From: Acholoe squamosa
Lineage: Eukaryota > Annelida > Polychaeta > Phyllodocida > Polynoidae
Assembly (NCBI GenBank): GCA_949317995.1
Contig: OX439040.1
Span: 77,721,972 to 77,785,971 of the forward strand
Reading direction: 5' to 3'
DNA: 64,000 nt
Under the pieces are notes generated by a model, which saw only the letters and a program-made list of their open reading frames with translations, was not told the origin of the DNA and did no database searches. Below are positions 11,356-22,252 of this stretch, one piece after another; position 1 is the first letter of the stretch; each line of letters opens with the position of its first letter. The translations under genes and the position numbers were made by a program.

Positions 11356-12403
11356 ACATAATCCACCATTCCTCACTCCCTCATCCACCAACCAACCAAC
11401 CAACCAACCAACCCATCCAGCCAACCATCCACTCACTACCTGCCGCAGCTGCAGTAACAGCAGCAGCCGCAGTGTTCCTGGTGATCAGCACTACCACCCA
11501 CCTACCTACTCCCTCTCAGCCACCCACCCACCCACCCACCCACCTCCAGGGGAAGGGACACAGCGACACAGGACACACCAGTAGCCATCCAACCAGCCTG
11601 GGGACCACACACGGCATCCACAGGAGCAGGAGGCCTTTCAGCTGCATCAGCAGTAACAGTGGCAGTTATCGCCATCCAACCACAGGCAGTACACAGTAGT
11701 GAGGAGCTGGAGCTGGAGGGACTGCCCCAGTAATACAACTAGTGGTATTAGTATATCCCCCACCTCATCATTGAGAGCCATACATCCTTCTATCCCTCTA
11801 CAGCAGTCTATCATTGAGCATTGGATGAGCCTCACTCTCTCACTGGACGACTGGAGTCCAGAGTAGCCAGCAAGCAACAGGAGGGGACTTTGTAAAATAT
11901 CCATCCTACTTTAGCTGCTTGATTGATATTAATATTACAGCCACCACTATTGTTACAAATAGTAACTAGTGTCTCCAGTTATATCTATAACCAGAACACT
12001 ATAATTGTATAATTATAGGAGTGTTTAAGTTGTTTCCCTGAAAAGGAGGGAGGGAGGTCACCGCCCCACCCAAATATACATACATTGAGACCCCCAGGAC
12101 TAAATACTTCAACCACAGCCACACATTGATACATACAACCTTAAGCACTGGAGGACAGAGGACACGGAGGATCAGGAGAAAGCATTTATAATAATAATTA
12201 TAGCAGCGTCTTCACATTGGGAGCCTTGGCCCTAGTGTGTTGTTATAAGTGGCCCTAGGGTCGTGTTCAGTTCTTCACCATTGGACTTTAAGACTTCACA
12301 CCTTGTGCGGCGGGACCTCCACCCGGCTCGGCTGTTACTGGCTACACGCAACAGGTAGGGGAGTCTCTATGTATTATAGTAGTACAGGAGGGACTAGTGA
12401 TAC
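11356..12403. other. Unassigned, with simple repeats
   Basis: (CCAA)n at about 11388-11420, (CCCA)n at 11517-11544, and scattered CAG/CCA-rich words up to 11710. ORFs here follow the triplet composition and show no domain. Confidence 0.45.
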
Positions 12404-13300
12404 ACTCACTCACTCCAGGGTGGGGGGGGATACGTAGATTTTTCCCTCCAGGATGTTCATGCCAATCCTGCGGGGTTGATATAATCATCCCCCGCAGCAT
12501 GCTCCTGGAGGGTCGGCATGATGCACTAACGAACTGCTGGCGAGCAGACTCACCAGAAATCCATTGGTGTGTAATGATGACCAATGGACAGGACTTATAA
12601 GTTATAGCTGGGCATATACTCACTCCAGGGTTGAGATGTAGTATTTGGTAGTATGTTCAAGCGCCATGTTCAAGCTGACCCTGCAAGATTGTTACACCCA
12701 TTCCAGGAGTGTCGTCATGATGCTCCAATGAAGTGCTGGCGAGTAGTCTCTATGCACTACATGTCATGTACAGTTGTACCAGAGGGAATGAACAAGCAGT
12801 GATGGTTATGTTTCCCTTAACTTAAGGATGCTCTTATACTCCCTCACTCCAGGATGGGGGGAAAATATGTATACCCGGTAGATCTTTCTCTCCAGGATGT
12901 TCCCGCCAACCCTGCGGGGTTAATACACCCATTCCCCCACAGCGTGTTCCTGGAGGGTCGTCATGATGCACCAATGAACTGCTGGCGAGCAGACTCGCCA
13001 GAAATTTATTGGTGTGTAATGACGACCAATGAGCAGGGTTTATAGCTGGGCTTATACTCACTCCGGGGTTGAGGTGTAGTATTCAGTAGATTTCTCCCTC
13101 TATGACGTTCAGGCATCATTTTCAAGTGATGCCTCAATGAAGTGCTGGCGTGTAGTCTCACCAACACTTCATTGGTGCATCATGCTGACTAATGGGCATG
13201 ATGCATGAATGCATAAGCGGGCCTCGAAGGGAGGGCTTAAATTCTTACTCCAGACTCCAGAGTGGGTGGGGATACATTTATAGATGTTTCCCACCAAGGT
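12404..13300. repeat. Local tandem duplication (~430-bp unit) carrying Fam-A fragments
   Basis: 12404-12660 and 12838-13093 are clear copies: CACTCCAGGRTGGGGGG, CTCCAGGATGTTC, a Fam-A P1 region with GAACTGCTGGCGAGCAGACT, then TTATAGCTGGGC. A third partial start lies at 13238-13300. The parts between the copies (12698-12760 and 13125-13237) also hold Fam-A P1 and terminal pieces. Confidence 0.75.
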
Positions 13301-13511
13301 TGATTGATTTCATTATTTCATTTATTTATCCTGGAGTGATACACGTCCTCATGAAGAGTTTTGTTATCTATACTCCAGTAGTTTCTATGATATTTAATGA
13401 ATGTGGCGGTAAATTATTTGACATGAAATACCATAGGACGAAACCCGTAAAACACAAGCTTAAACTGTGTATTCTGGATATGGGGGTCCTGGGTCCCTGG
13501 GTCAGAGAGTA

Positions 13512-13664
13512 CACTGAGAAAAGCCAGAGTATCGCACCAGGATCAGCCTCAGGATCTGCCTGAGTATCATCCAAGGATCAGGCTGAGTCTCAAACCATAC
13601 TCATTTTGGCGACATTGCCTGAGTCTCAATCTAGACTCATGTGAGTAAGAATATTTTCTCAGTG
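13512..13664. mobile_element. Fam-B element with internal deletion, TA-flanked
   Basis: Left end CACTGAGAAAA jumps straight to GCCAGAGTATCGCACC; the right arm is complete and ends ATTTTCTCAGTG. TA stands directly on both sides, consistent with a TA target duplication (Tc1/mariner-like, inferred). Confidence 0.8.
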
Positions 13665-13911
13665 TACCGCGGCATACTAGTACTGCATGTACCATGTGCT
13701 AAAATTACAACACTGTTTTTATACCTGACCCTCACTCGACCGTTTTTATTACATTGTATTAGGCCGTTTGCAATTTTTTTATTGCAGTAGGGGAGTGCAC
13801 TGTGGTCATGCTTGAGGGTTCGATATACTGTTTTATAGGCTTATAGGGGAGAGCCAGGGGGAAACCATTGGGACAGCCAAGGGGACCTGTTACCTCAATG
13901 TTTAAACATGA

Positions 13912-14125
13912 AAGGGCTGCCAATGCAGGAGTGCATCATACCCATTAGTCTCGAGCAGTCTCGCCAGCACTTCATTGGTGCATCATGCCGACCCTCCAGG
14001 ACTGTATCAATGCCATGGGGTTGGTATGATGCATGAATGCAGCCCTGGCGACTTACTCACCAGGGCTGCATTCGTGCATCATGGTGACCAATGAGCATGA
14101 TGCATCAATGCATCAACTCCCCTCA
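13912..14125. mobile_element. Fam-A MITE copy
   Basis: Half a P1 hairpin (GAGCAGTCTCGCCAGCACTT), linker CCGACCCTCCAGGACTGTAT, complete P2 hairpin, and right arm CATCAATGCATCAACTCCCC. Confidence 0.8.
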
Positions 14126-14306
14126 GTATTTAATACGTGTTCCTCCATACTAGTATACTACCGCTTTAATTGGCGGCCCCAGAGTAGATAATGGACAAAA
14201 TGGTAGCGGCGTGGTAAAAGCACGGCTGGTCATGATTAGATTTAGGGACTTGTCGTTAGAGCCGCGGATCACTGGCCATAGGCAGTGAGAGATAAGATAG
14301 GGGGGA

Positions 14307-14691
14307 AACAGAGAGAGAGAGAAAGAGAGAGAGATAGGAGAGAGAGAGAGAGAGAGGGGGGGAGAGAGAGAAAGAGAGAGAGACAGGAGAGAGAGAGAGG
14401 GGAGAGAGAGACAGGAGAGAGAGACAGGAGAGAGACAGGAGAGAGAGACAGACAGGAGAGAGAGAGGGGAGAGAGAGACAGGAGAGAGAGACAGGAGAGA
14501 GACAGGAGAGAGACAGGAGAGAGAGAGAGAGGAGAGAGAGAGGGGGGAGAGAGAGAGGAGAGAGAGAGGAGAGAGAGAGAGGGAGAGAGAGAGATTGTGT
14601 GTAGGAAGAGAGGGAGAGGCAGGGAGAGGGGGAAGGGAGGCAGTAAGAGAGGGAGGGAGAGAGAGAAAATTGAAATAGAGAAGGAAGGAGA

Positions 14692-14728
<37 letters not shown>

Positions 14729-14730
14729 GG
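14307..14730. repeat. Polypurine GA-rich tract with GAGACAG variants
   Basis: About 420 bp of (GA)n interrupted by ACAGGAGAGAG units (14380-14520), ending in a clean (GA)n run at about 14692-14722. Open frames on both strands are artefacts of composition. Similar 25-bp segments (GCCGYGGATCAYTGGCC..) lie outside it at 14262-14286 and 14899-14923. Confidence 0.9.
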
Positions 14731-14749
14731 TGAGAGAGTGAGGGCAGCG

Positions 14750-14885
14750 GCATTCATAGAAGCAGCCTTGACTGTTAGATTCCTCACGTCTGCATTCTCG
14801 CATCATAGCAACTTACACGGTCGATACACTCTCAAGGGCAGCCTCCCAAAGAGTGGGCATGATAAATTTATGAATATAACCCTTA
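14750..14885. mobile_element. Fam-A degenerate copy
   Basis: Recognisable only by AGCAGCCTTGAC, GCATCATAGCAAC, ACGGTCGATACACTCTC and AGTGGGCATGATAAATTTAT in the family order. Confidence 0.4.
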
Positions 14886-15781
14886 TTAAAGGGTTAAGGC
14901 CGTGGATCATTGGCCAAAGGCAGAAACACAGAGCGGCGGCCGCAGCGCTGTGGTGACTGGGTGGGCGTTGTGAGTGAGTGGGCGGGCGGCGTACTCGTGC
15001 ACTATGGGTTGTCACACTATCATCATCACCGCTTCACAGTGCGGGGGCGGGCCGGCAGGGGGCACTCACACTTTGTGAGTGAGTGGCGACTGCCGCCCTA
15101 CCTACCGCCCATGTTATCTGTGAGAGCTGGGGTATTTCAGGGCTCAATGTGTGTAATGCGGTGGGGGATTCAGAGATGCGCAGGGGCGCAGGCCCCCTCC
15201 TCTTTTGTCAGTATTAAGAGTTTATTTGCTTTTTTTGGACCCCATAATTCACTCAGAAACAAGGGGGGCAACTGCGGATGTCATAGGAGATCTTGGAAAA
15301 GAGCCTTATATACCCCACAGCTGCAGTCGTAATCCAAAGCCCACCTCATCCCCCCCCCCACCGGGGGTGCAACAGGGGCACTGTGTCTTTGTATTCTTGT
15401 TCTGTGTGTTCAGGCTCCAGCTCTCTCCCCTACTCCATAATCAATCAAGATAAAAGTGACAACTTCTTTGCCGATCCATTTCCCCCTACTCTACCTATAG
15501 TCCCCTCCAGCCGGTGGTTGCTCTCGATCCTTCCCCCTTCTGCTGGTTTCCATAGGGTGGGTGGGTATATAGCCTTGTTTGGTTGCCCTGTGGACCCTCC
15601 CCTCCCCCTTACAGGGCCTCTATAACCATAAACCATTAGGGACGCTGAGGGGACGCTGAGCAAACGCTGATGCCACTCAGTCCCATGTCTACTATAATGT
15701 AGCTAAGCATCTCTGAATGCCCCCCCCCCTCCCCTACACCCCCAAGCCAACCAACCCTGCAGCAACCTGTTGATCCACAAT
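14886..15781. other. Unassigned; GC-rich CpG patch, then repeat-poor DNA
   Basis: 14930-15110 is rich in CG and GGGCGG words, with a GCGGCCGC site at about 14935, reminiscent of a promoter-type CpG patch, but no exon or TSS signal can be supported. C-run at 15350-15361 and 15720-15730. Confidence 0.35.
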
Positions 15782-16075
15782 GAATCATGCCCATTGGTCG
15801 TCATGATACACCTATGAAGTGCGGGCGAGTTTGCTCGTCAGCACTTCATAGGTGTATCATACTAACCTTCCGGGAGTGTGTCAATCAACCTTCCGGGAGT
15901 GTGTCAATCAACCTTCCGGGAGTGTGTCAATCAACCTTCCGGGAGTGTGTCAATCAACCTTCCGGGAGTGTTTCAATCAACCTTCTCACGAGCGCGTCCC
16001 TGGTGAGTTACTCGCCAGGGCTACATTCATGCATCATGACGACTAATGGTCATACTGTATGAAACAGCATAGGGA
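15782..16075. mobile_element. Fam-A MITE with internal 23-bp expansion
   Basis: Left arm part GCCCATTGGTCGTCATGATA, a P1 hairpin with matched changes (ACACCTATG and its partner CATAGGTGT), a 23-bp tandem array, then a P2 half and right arm. Confidence 0.85.
15874..15988. repeat. 23-bp tandem repeat x5 inside Fam-A
   Basis: Unit AACCTTCCGGGAGTGTGTCA + ATC repeated five times; it is the Fam-A linker motif amplified in place. Only the last unit differs (GTTTCAATC). Confidence 0.9.
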
Positions 16076-16457
16076 AGTGAACATTCTCCATGTAGTTAGC
16101 GCCAACCTGTTGATCCAAAAAGGCTGGCCACTTTACTAGACAAAAACCAGAAAAGGCCGCCCAAAGCACGCATACAATATGATACATGTACCCTGGGCCC
16201 CAATTATATGTATTGTTATCTTCCCTCACAGCCATGCCGCACATTTTCCCAAATGGGTCCAATTGGGGCCAAAACGCGGCTATTGTGATGAGAGATGAGG
16301 GTGGGGGGGGGGAGTGGGGGTAGGGGGGAGAGGGGGTAATGGGCCTAACGAGCGAAATATCCTGACGACTCATTACAGTATGTTTTAACCAAGCAAAGGT
16401 AACTGACTGTTGAAATAATGTTAATAGATGTAGTAAAAGCTAAATAGTTACTTGAGT
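16076..16457. other. Unassigned; G-rich run
   Basis: Contains a G-rich patch at 16300-16337. GGGGCCAAAACGCGGC at 16265 has a weak echo (TTGGCCAATGGCGG) at 16874. No gene. Confidence 0.4.
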
Positions 16458-16695
16458 TACTTATTAAGGCTATATTCATGCATCATGCGAACCCTGTGCA
16501 ACCCCTGCCCCCTCCCCACAATAAAAAAAAATTGCTTCCTGCGCCTCTGCTAGTTATTATCCTAGGTTGATACACTCCCGCAGGGTTGACATGATGCACC
16601 AATGAAGTGCTGGCGAGCAGTCTCGCCAGCACTTCATTGGTGCATCATGACGGCGAATCATGATACACTCCTACATCAGCGGCCCTTAAAGATCT
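16458..16695. mobile_element. Fam-A MITE interrupted by a Fam-J end fragment
   Basis: A P2 half (ATTCATGCATCATGCGAACC) is broken at about 16498-16558 by C-rich DNA ending ATTGCTTCCTGCGCCTCTG, the Fam-J right end. A perfect P1 hairpin follows (arms 16590-16617 and 16622-16649, 4-nt loop), then the right arm CATCAGCGGCCCTTAAAG. Confidence 0.8.
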
Positions 16696-17263
16696 CATGA
16701 TTTTCACGATGCTTCATCTATACAACATGCTTACAATGTGGGAATGTATCAATCAGCCCGTAATACGTTCAGCATAGGGGCCGAGTATCTTTACCAGGGT
16801 TTCACTCACACATGCATTTTGCCGACCAGCGATCATACTGTACTTAACAGCATAGTGAATTATTCAGCATTATTTTTGGCCAATGGCGGTAATGAGAGAA
16901 TAATAAGCAGGCAGTTTGAGCACGATTCTGGCCCGTCATAACAATAATGAGGCAGAGGGGAATACATCTAAAAGGGCACCCGGTCTGGGGTAGCACATGA
17001 TAACGGGGGGGGGGGGTGTATTTCAATAGTACCTACGTTGAAAAAATTGCTATGAGTATGACTGGGTAGATGTAAGCACAAGCGTGGCTCAGTGCAAGGG
17101 TACATGGATGATGTTATCTGCTTGGCTGGCCATGAGTATAATATAAGATAGTACATACATTTGCCCAGGTCTATTGATTTAAGTTCAGGAGAAAGAAAAA
17201 TATAATTGTATAAAGCTGTCAAGTATGGAGGGATACGAGATGAGAGAGGCTAGAGCTTATACA
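16696..17263. other. Unassigned; possible eroded Fam-A at 16752-16865
   Basis: CGACCAGCGATCATACTGTA and AACAGCATAGTGAA match the tail of the Fam-A copy at 16040-16072. G10 run at 17005-17015. No gene. Confidence 0.35.
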
Positions 17264-17419
17264 ATATAGGAATGGCAGCCAATCTAGGGAGTGCACTGTC
17301 TGTGCAGTATAGACGATATAGGAATGGCAGCCAATCTAGGGAGTGCACTGTCTGTGCAGTATAGACGATATAGGAATGGCAGCCAATCTAGGGAGTACAC
17401 TGTCGGTGCAGTATAGACG
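17264..17419. repeat. 52-bp tandem repeat x3
   Basis: Units at 17264, 17316 and 17368 begin ATATAGGAATGGCAGCCAAT and end CAGTATAGACG. Almost identical (two changes in the third), so recent. Confidence 0.95.
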
Positions 17420-18123
17420 TTGTCATTGTCTAGGAGTTTTCAGAGTTGCATACTGTAGCAGATAAGGCACAAATAAACTCTTATCATAGAGACTCTCATC
17501 CTAATTTGAGTGGGTTGGACAGTGGTCGTAGCATTTGTTGAAATGACCCCAATGGGGTTGTCTCGCATACTAAAGAGTCTATTTAACCTCTCCGGGTATA
17601 CAAGGGCATGAGCAGAGGGCATGAGGGAGGTATTCATATCAATCGGGTGCCTATAATAACACTCTACATAATATGGGGTCGATGGTTTTTACGTTTGATA
17701 GTTTTGTAGCGTTCTATAGTGTCAAAACTCTGCCTAAAAGCCGCATCAAAGCTTTGGCCTTTGGCTCTTTGGGGTTAGCATGAGTGATTGGGGGGGGGGT
17801 GCACTGGTCCCCTGCTTTTTGTCCAGTTTCTGAGTCTAATAAAATTGAATATCGTAGTATCATATTATTATTGTATTAATTCAAAAGATGTGGACTTGAT
17901 TGTGGACTCAATTGTTGTACGCACAATGCTTTTGGGTAGCGCACCGTTCTTTTCCAAATCCTGGAACCGCCACAAGGCTTATGAAGGCGTGAATTACGCT
18001 AGCAAAATTGCCGCCGAAGGGATGGAGGGGGGTAGTATTTGCAGGTAGAAAACGGGCTAGGGATGTAGAGCCTAGTTCTCTTAGCATGCCACACACAGCC
18101 TGACGCCAAGAGCCATTTAAGGA
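17420..18123. other. Unassigned
   Basis: Overlapping ORFs on both strands at 17788-18135, without codon bias or a known motif. No repeat recognised. Confidence 0.4.
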
Positions 18124-18344
18124 CTTCTCATGCACTCAGGCATCCTGTCCAATGGTCCGCCTGATGCATGAATGTAGCCCTGGCGAGTAACTCATGCATC
18201 ATACGGGGGATGATGATCCTCCCGGAGGGTCGGTATGATGCCCCAATGAAGTGCTGGCGAGCAGACTCGCCAGCACTTCATTGGTGCATCATACCGACCA
18301 ATGGGCATGATGCACTCCTGCATCAGCGGCCCTTAAAGGACTAG
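18124..18344. mobile_element. Fam-A MITE copy (P2 then P1)
   Basis: A P2 remnant and a linker precede a 34-bp-arm P1 hairpin (18228-18261 with 18266-18299) having a matched change GGTATGATG / CATCATACC. Right arm CATCAGCGGCCCTTAAAGG. Confidence 0.85.
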
Positions 18345-18857
18345 AGCCGTGCAGCTTGTAGTGACACTAGGTCGCCCTTACAAAGAGTGGGCCATATAAA
18401 GTACTCTCTCTGTTATAGACAGCTAGGGTGGACTTTTTGTATCTGTTTTTCTCTCCTCGACATAAACTGTTACATGATGTTACATATTGTCTACCAGTAA
18501 GTAAAGAAAAACAACATGTAAGTAAAGAAAAACAACAAGATGAATGAAATATCAAAATAAAGTATTTCGATGTTTTGTCAGTGCAAATGTATTTATTAAC
18601 TGGCAGACTTACAATAGGTCCTCTTATGCTATTATGTTAAAATCTCAGGTATAAGCCGCACCCTGGGTTCAGAAAGCTTTCATGAGTAACAACAGGTCCC
18701 GTGGCCATAAACTGGCATATACCCCAGGCTTGCAAAGTATTTCATTCTCACATCTCTGAATAACGGATATAAATTTTATCTGCCAAAAACGCCCACATTC
18801 CTGAGTACCATTTGGTATACCAAATGTATAAGTAAATAAACAACCAAACTGGGCAAC

Positions 18858-18861
<4 letters not shown>
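18345..18861. other. Unassigned; one small duplication
   Basis: TAAGTAAAGAAAAACAACA occurs twice at about 18498-18536. ATAAGCCGCACCCTGGGTTC at 18652 is a Fam-C-like scrap. Confidence 0.4.

Positions 18862-18935
<74 letters not shown>
18862..18935. repeat. (TA)n microsatellite
   Basis: About 74 bp of uninterrupted AT/TA. Confidence 0.98.
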
Positions 18936-18937
<2 letters not shown>

Positions 18938-19021
18938 GTTTATTACTAACACACAGGTACATGTGACATTGACAATAGCCCAAGTCCCAGAAGAGACAAT
19001 TTCCGTGTACCATATATGGAG

Positions 19022-19249
19022 TTAACCCGTTAGGTCCTACTACCAAATTAATTAGTCGTCATGCTGCATGATTGCAGCCGTGGGAATTAAGTCATGCATC
19101 ATGCCGAGCCTACCTCTATTGATACAGCCCCGCAGGTTTGGCATGATGCTCCAATAAAGTGCTGGCGAGCAGACTCGCCAGCACTTTATTGGTGCATCAT
19201 GACGACCAATGGGCATGATGCAATCCTGTATCAGCCGCCCTTAAATGAT
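19022..19249. mobile_element. Fam-A MITE copy with TTAA left end
   Basis: TTAACCCGTTAGGTCC start, P2 half, linker, P1 with the matched pair AATAAAG / CTTTATT, right arm TCAGCCGCCCTTAAATG. Confidence 0.85.
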
Positions 19250-19363
19250 TTTAAGCTACCTGTTGAGAATGTCAGTAATTGCCTCCAATTCCGCAGCGTG
19301 CAGCTACTCAGATTTGTGTGGGTATATTGGATATATGATACCCACGACCTGCCTACGGCGTCT

Positions 19364-20246
19364 ACACTGCAAAAATGGTGTTTAGATCCTAAACACAATT
19401 CTAAACATATTCTTGCAACGTTTTTGTAATCACATTAACTTCCTAAACATGTTTAGCCAAACAATGTGCTTAGCTCAAGTGTTTAGAAATGTAGGTGTTT
19501 AGGTTAAAACCTTTGTGTTTAGATATATGAATTTTTGTGTTTAGGTGTTCAAATGATTTGATGGAGAGTTAAGGTTTGCAGACATGTATGCATTAAAAAA
19601 CAGAGATATAATTTGGGTTTTCTTTTTTCATTTACTGGGTGGGGGACATCAGCAGGTATTTACTTGTCAAAGTCTCCAAAGATGTCAGCCACAGCTATAT
19701 ACATGTACATATATTAGACACTGCATCAGAATGAGAGACTTGAGAAAGTACAACAGCTTGGCAGGAAGGACATTGCCTTATCTATTCCAGAATAACATCA
19801 AATAGGTGTCAGTCATGGAGTTTATTGATTATTTTATGGTAATGATGGTGGTATGAGGTGAATCTAGTCAATTTTCTATTGCCCTTTCTATTCGCATGAC
19901 ATTCTATGAAATGAAACCATGATAAACATGGGACTTGGGGACATTTGTCACAACAATTGAATATAACTGTGTGCAGATAGTCCAGTCAAAGGTAGTGCTT
20001 CCACCTGGTGTGGATTCAACATCCAAGTATCTAAACATATTGATATTTAAATCTAAACACCTATTATTCAACAGTCTCAACTCTAAACATCTAAACATGT
20101 TTAGCATGAATGTTTATGTAGTTAGAATAAAAGTGTTCATTTCCTAAATGTGTAGTCAATGAGACACCTAACTGACCTATATGTTTAGATTTTAAACGTG
20201 TTTAGACCTAAACATGTTTAAAATCTAAACACCATTTTTGCAGTGT
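19364..20246. mobile_element. Fam-G DNA transposon-like element, TA-flanked
   Basis: 23-24-bp perfect terminal inverted repeats CACTGCAAAAATGGTGTTTA.., with TA immediately outside both ends. Subterminal regions (19364-19545 and 20028-20246) hold many copies of CTAAACATGTTTAG and GTGTTTAGAT in both orientations; such arrays often serve as transposase sites. The unique core of about 480 bp has no coding signal. Non-autonomous. Confidence 0.85.
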
Positions 20247-20263
20247 ATATTATTAAATATACC

Positions 20264-20551
20264 ATTTAACGCCAGCATGATGCCTCCAAGGCAGGTTCAT
20301 GCTCCTTTGTCGTCATGATACACCAATGCAGTGCTTGTGATGAATATTCCCTTGATGCGTCATGCCAACCTTTCAATATTTTATCAAAAAAATGGGTTGG
20401 CATGATGCTTGGATACTCTCTAGGGCTACAACCACGCACCAAGTCTACCCTACAGAGATTACACAGTCCCTCGCCACAACGTCCTTTGGGGGCATTATGA
20501 CAACCGATAGGCATGATGCACCCCTGTATTCGCACCCCTAAAAGGGTTAAT
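20264..20551. mobile_element. Fam-A degenerate copy
   Basis: Pieces in family order: GTCGTCATGATACACCAATG, GGGTTGGCATGATGC, ATTATGACAACCGATAGGCA, and right end AAAAGGGTTAA. Confidence 0.6.
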
Positions 20552-20951
20552 GTTTTAAATAAATGGAATACAGAAGTAGACTATATAGAACGCAAGGATT
20601 CACATTATCCCCTCGCTATAGACTTAGTTATAATAGAGTCTGCACGACAATGCTATCATATATCCATTCCCACTCCCTATTAATAGATAAAAACCATCCT
20701 TGCAGACCAAAGCCAGGGTGTGTGAAGGCCACACTGTACTTCACCAGTGAATAATAGCCTTTATTTCATATATTATGTGCTCCCGGTGTCATTATTGCAG
20801 GCTATAACAGCAATCAAGCAGTCTAAAATCAAGCTTTGTGAGAGTTTGTTTGATATACATTTATGATTATTTTGTAGGCACAAACGTTTGTATTTTGGAA
20901 TTAATTTCTAGATTTTGAATCCCTGTGTATCAGATTAAAGTGTTATAGTAC

Positions 20952-20954
<3 letters not shown>
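20552..20954. other. Unassigned
   Basis: No repeat, RNA or exon recognised. Confidence 0.5.

Positions 20955-21047
<93 letters not shown>
20955..21047. repeat. (TA)n microsatellite
   Basis: About 93 bp of uninterrupted AT. Confidence 0.98.
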
Positions 21048-21049
<2 letters not shown>

Positions 21050-21102
21050 CATGCAGTAAGGGGAGAGAAAGGTTTGAAGTCAATGCAATAGTGAGTCATG
21101 CC

Positions 21103-21227
21103 TTTGTTCTTCTGCATATTGCACCAATATACCAGTAGACCTGGTGAGCAGACTCCCCAACACTTTAGTGGTGCATCATGACGACCAATGGACATGATGC
21201 ACTCCTTCAGTAGTGGCCCTTAAGTGG
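21103..21227. mobile_element. Fam-A right-half fragment
   Basis: Eroded P1 (GGTGAGCAGACTCCCCAACA) and right arm with CATGACGACCAATGGACATG and TAGTGGCCCTTAAG. Confidence 0.7.
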
Positions 21228-21257
21228 ACTACTGGTACTTTCTAGCATTATGTCAAG

Positions 21258-21399
21258 GTGAATATCGGTCGTCAGGTCGTCAGGATGACGACCTAAAGTC
21301 ATCATTTTGACTACCTAAAACTGTAGTTTTAGGTATCGGCAACTTGAGGACCTAAAGTCGTCACCGCTGACTAGTTTCGGATCTTCCAGGTTTTCAGTG
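21258..21399. mobile_element. Fam-I foldback, half copy
   Basis: GTCAGGATGACGACCTAAAG, CTAAAACTGTAGTTTTAGG, GCTGACTAGTTTCGGATCTT and end AGGTTTTCAGTG. Corresponds to the right half of the full copy at 27570-27862. Confidence 0.75.
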
Positions 21400-21831
21400 C
21401 TGTGACATGGTCAACACAAACCCTACAAACAACTACCACTGTATTCAACTACCAACAACTATAGGGATTAGCCTGGGAGGAAATGTTATGTGTGCAGGGG
21501 GGTATTTCTTAAGATACTACCACTGGATCCTTCCACTTTTAGATATGTAGCATAGAAACTTTGTCACTAAACGAGAATAATATTGACATTAAACGAGAAT
21601 AATATTGACATGTACTGGGAATATGGACCTTAATGCACCCTGCACCAAGGGCCCTTCTGCAGATCCTGTCACAGATATTAAGGATTGATATGAAAAAGAA
21701 AAGGATTCCCTGGATATAGCATCTCTCATTTTGAGTATGCAACCATTCACCGGCCATATAAACCAGTGCATAGCTGCTATACATTGAGAGGCTGGAGGTG
21801 AATCGTTGCAGTCAGCAGTCTGCACGTACCA
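21400..21831. other. Unassigned; 22-bp direct duplication
   Basis: TAAACGAGAATAATATTGAC occurs twice in tandem at 21567-21611. Nothing else recognised. Confidence 0.45.
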
Positions 21832-22147
21832 CACTGTAAGCCAGCAAATTAACAGAGCTTCTCCGCCAACTCTTGGACTAAGCTTTCACTGATATATCTA
21901 TATACCAACATTCCTTACATGTATATGCTTTAATGTACTGCCATCTGAGGCTTCATTGTAAAATAGCTAAGGACCAGACGGTTGTTTCTCGCTAATAAAT
22001 CTTTTTCTAAGCCCTCTTTAGGGTGAGACAAAATGTATAGAACATTCATTGTAAAAACTACACCACTTCACTGTATCACTATTACCGTGGTTCACTGCTC
22101 AGTTTCATGAGGATGACTGGTGAATTCAACAGTTATTTCTTAGAGTG
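21832..22147 (+). mobile_element. Fam-E MITE with a 93-bp internal insertion
   Basis: Starts CACTGTAAGCCAGC and ends TTATTTCTTAGAGTG. Relative to the 11133 copy it carries extra DNA at 21964-22056, bounded by a direct 12-bp repeat TTCATTGTAAAA (21952-21963 and 22045-22056), looking like an insertion with a 12-bp duplication. Confidence 0.75.
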
Positions 22148-22252
22148 TACGTAGTAGTATAGGGCAGTAGTAGGGGATGAGCACTCCCCTCTGCTGAAAC
22201 AGCACAAGTGCTACTGTGACGTGTGCCTTGCCCACTCCTCCTGACAGCAATG

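Noticed and set aside
14150-14956. Long Ser/Leu-rich and Arg/Glu-rich frames of 165-223 codons
   Set aside because: Produced by the GA tract on both strands.
14930-15110. CpG-island promoter
   Set aside because: GC boxes are present but no exon, TSS motif or transcript evidence can be tied to it; kept only as a note.
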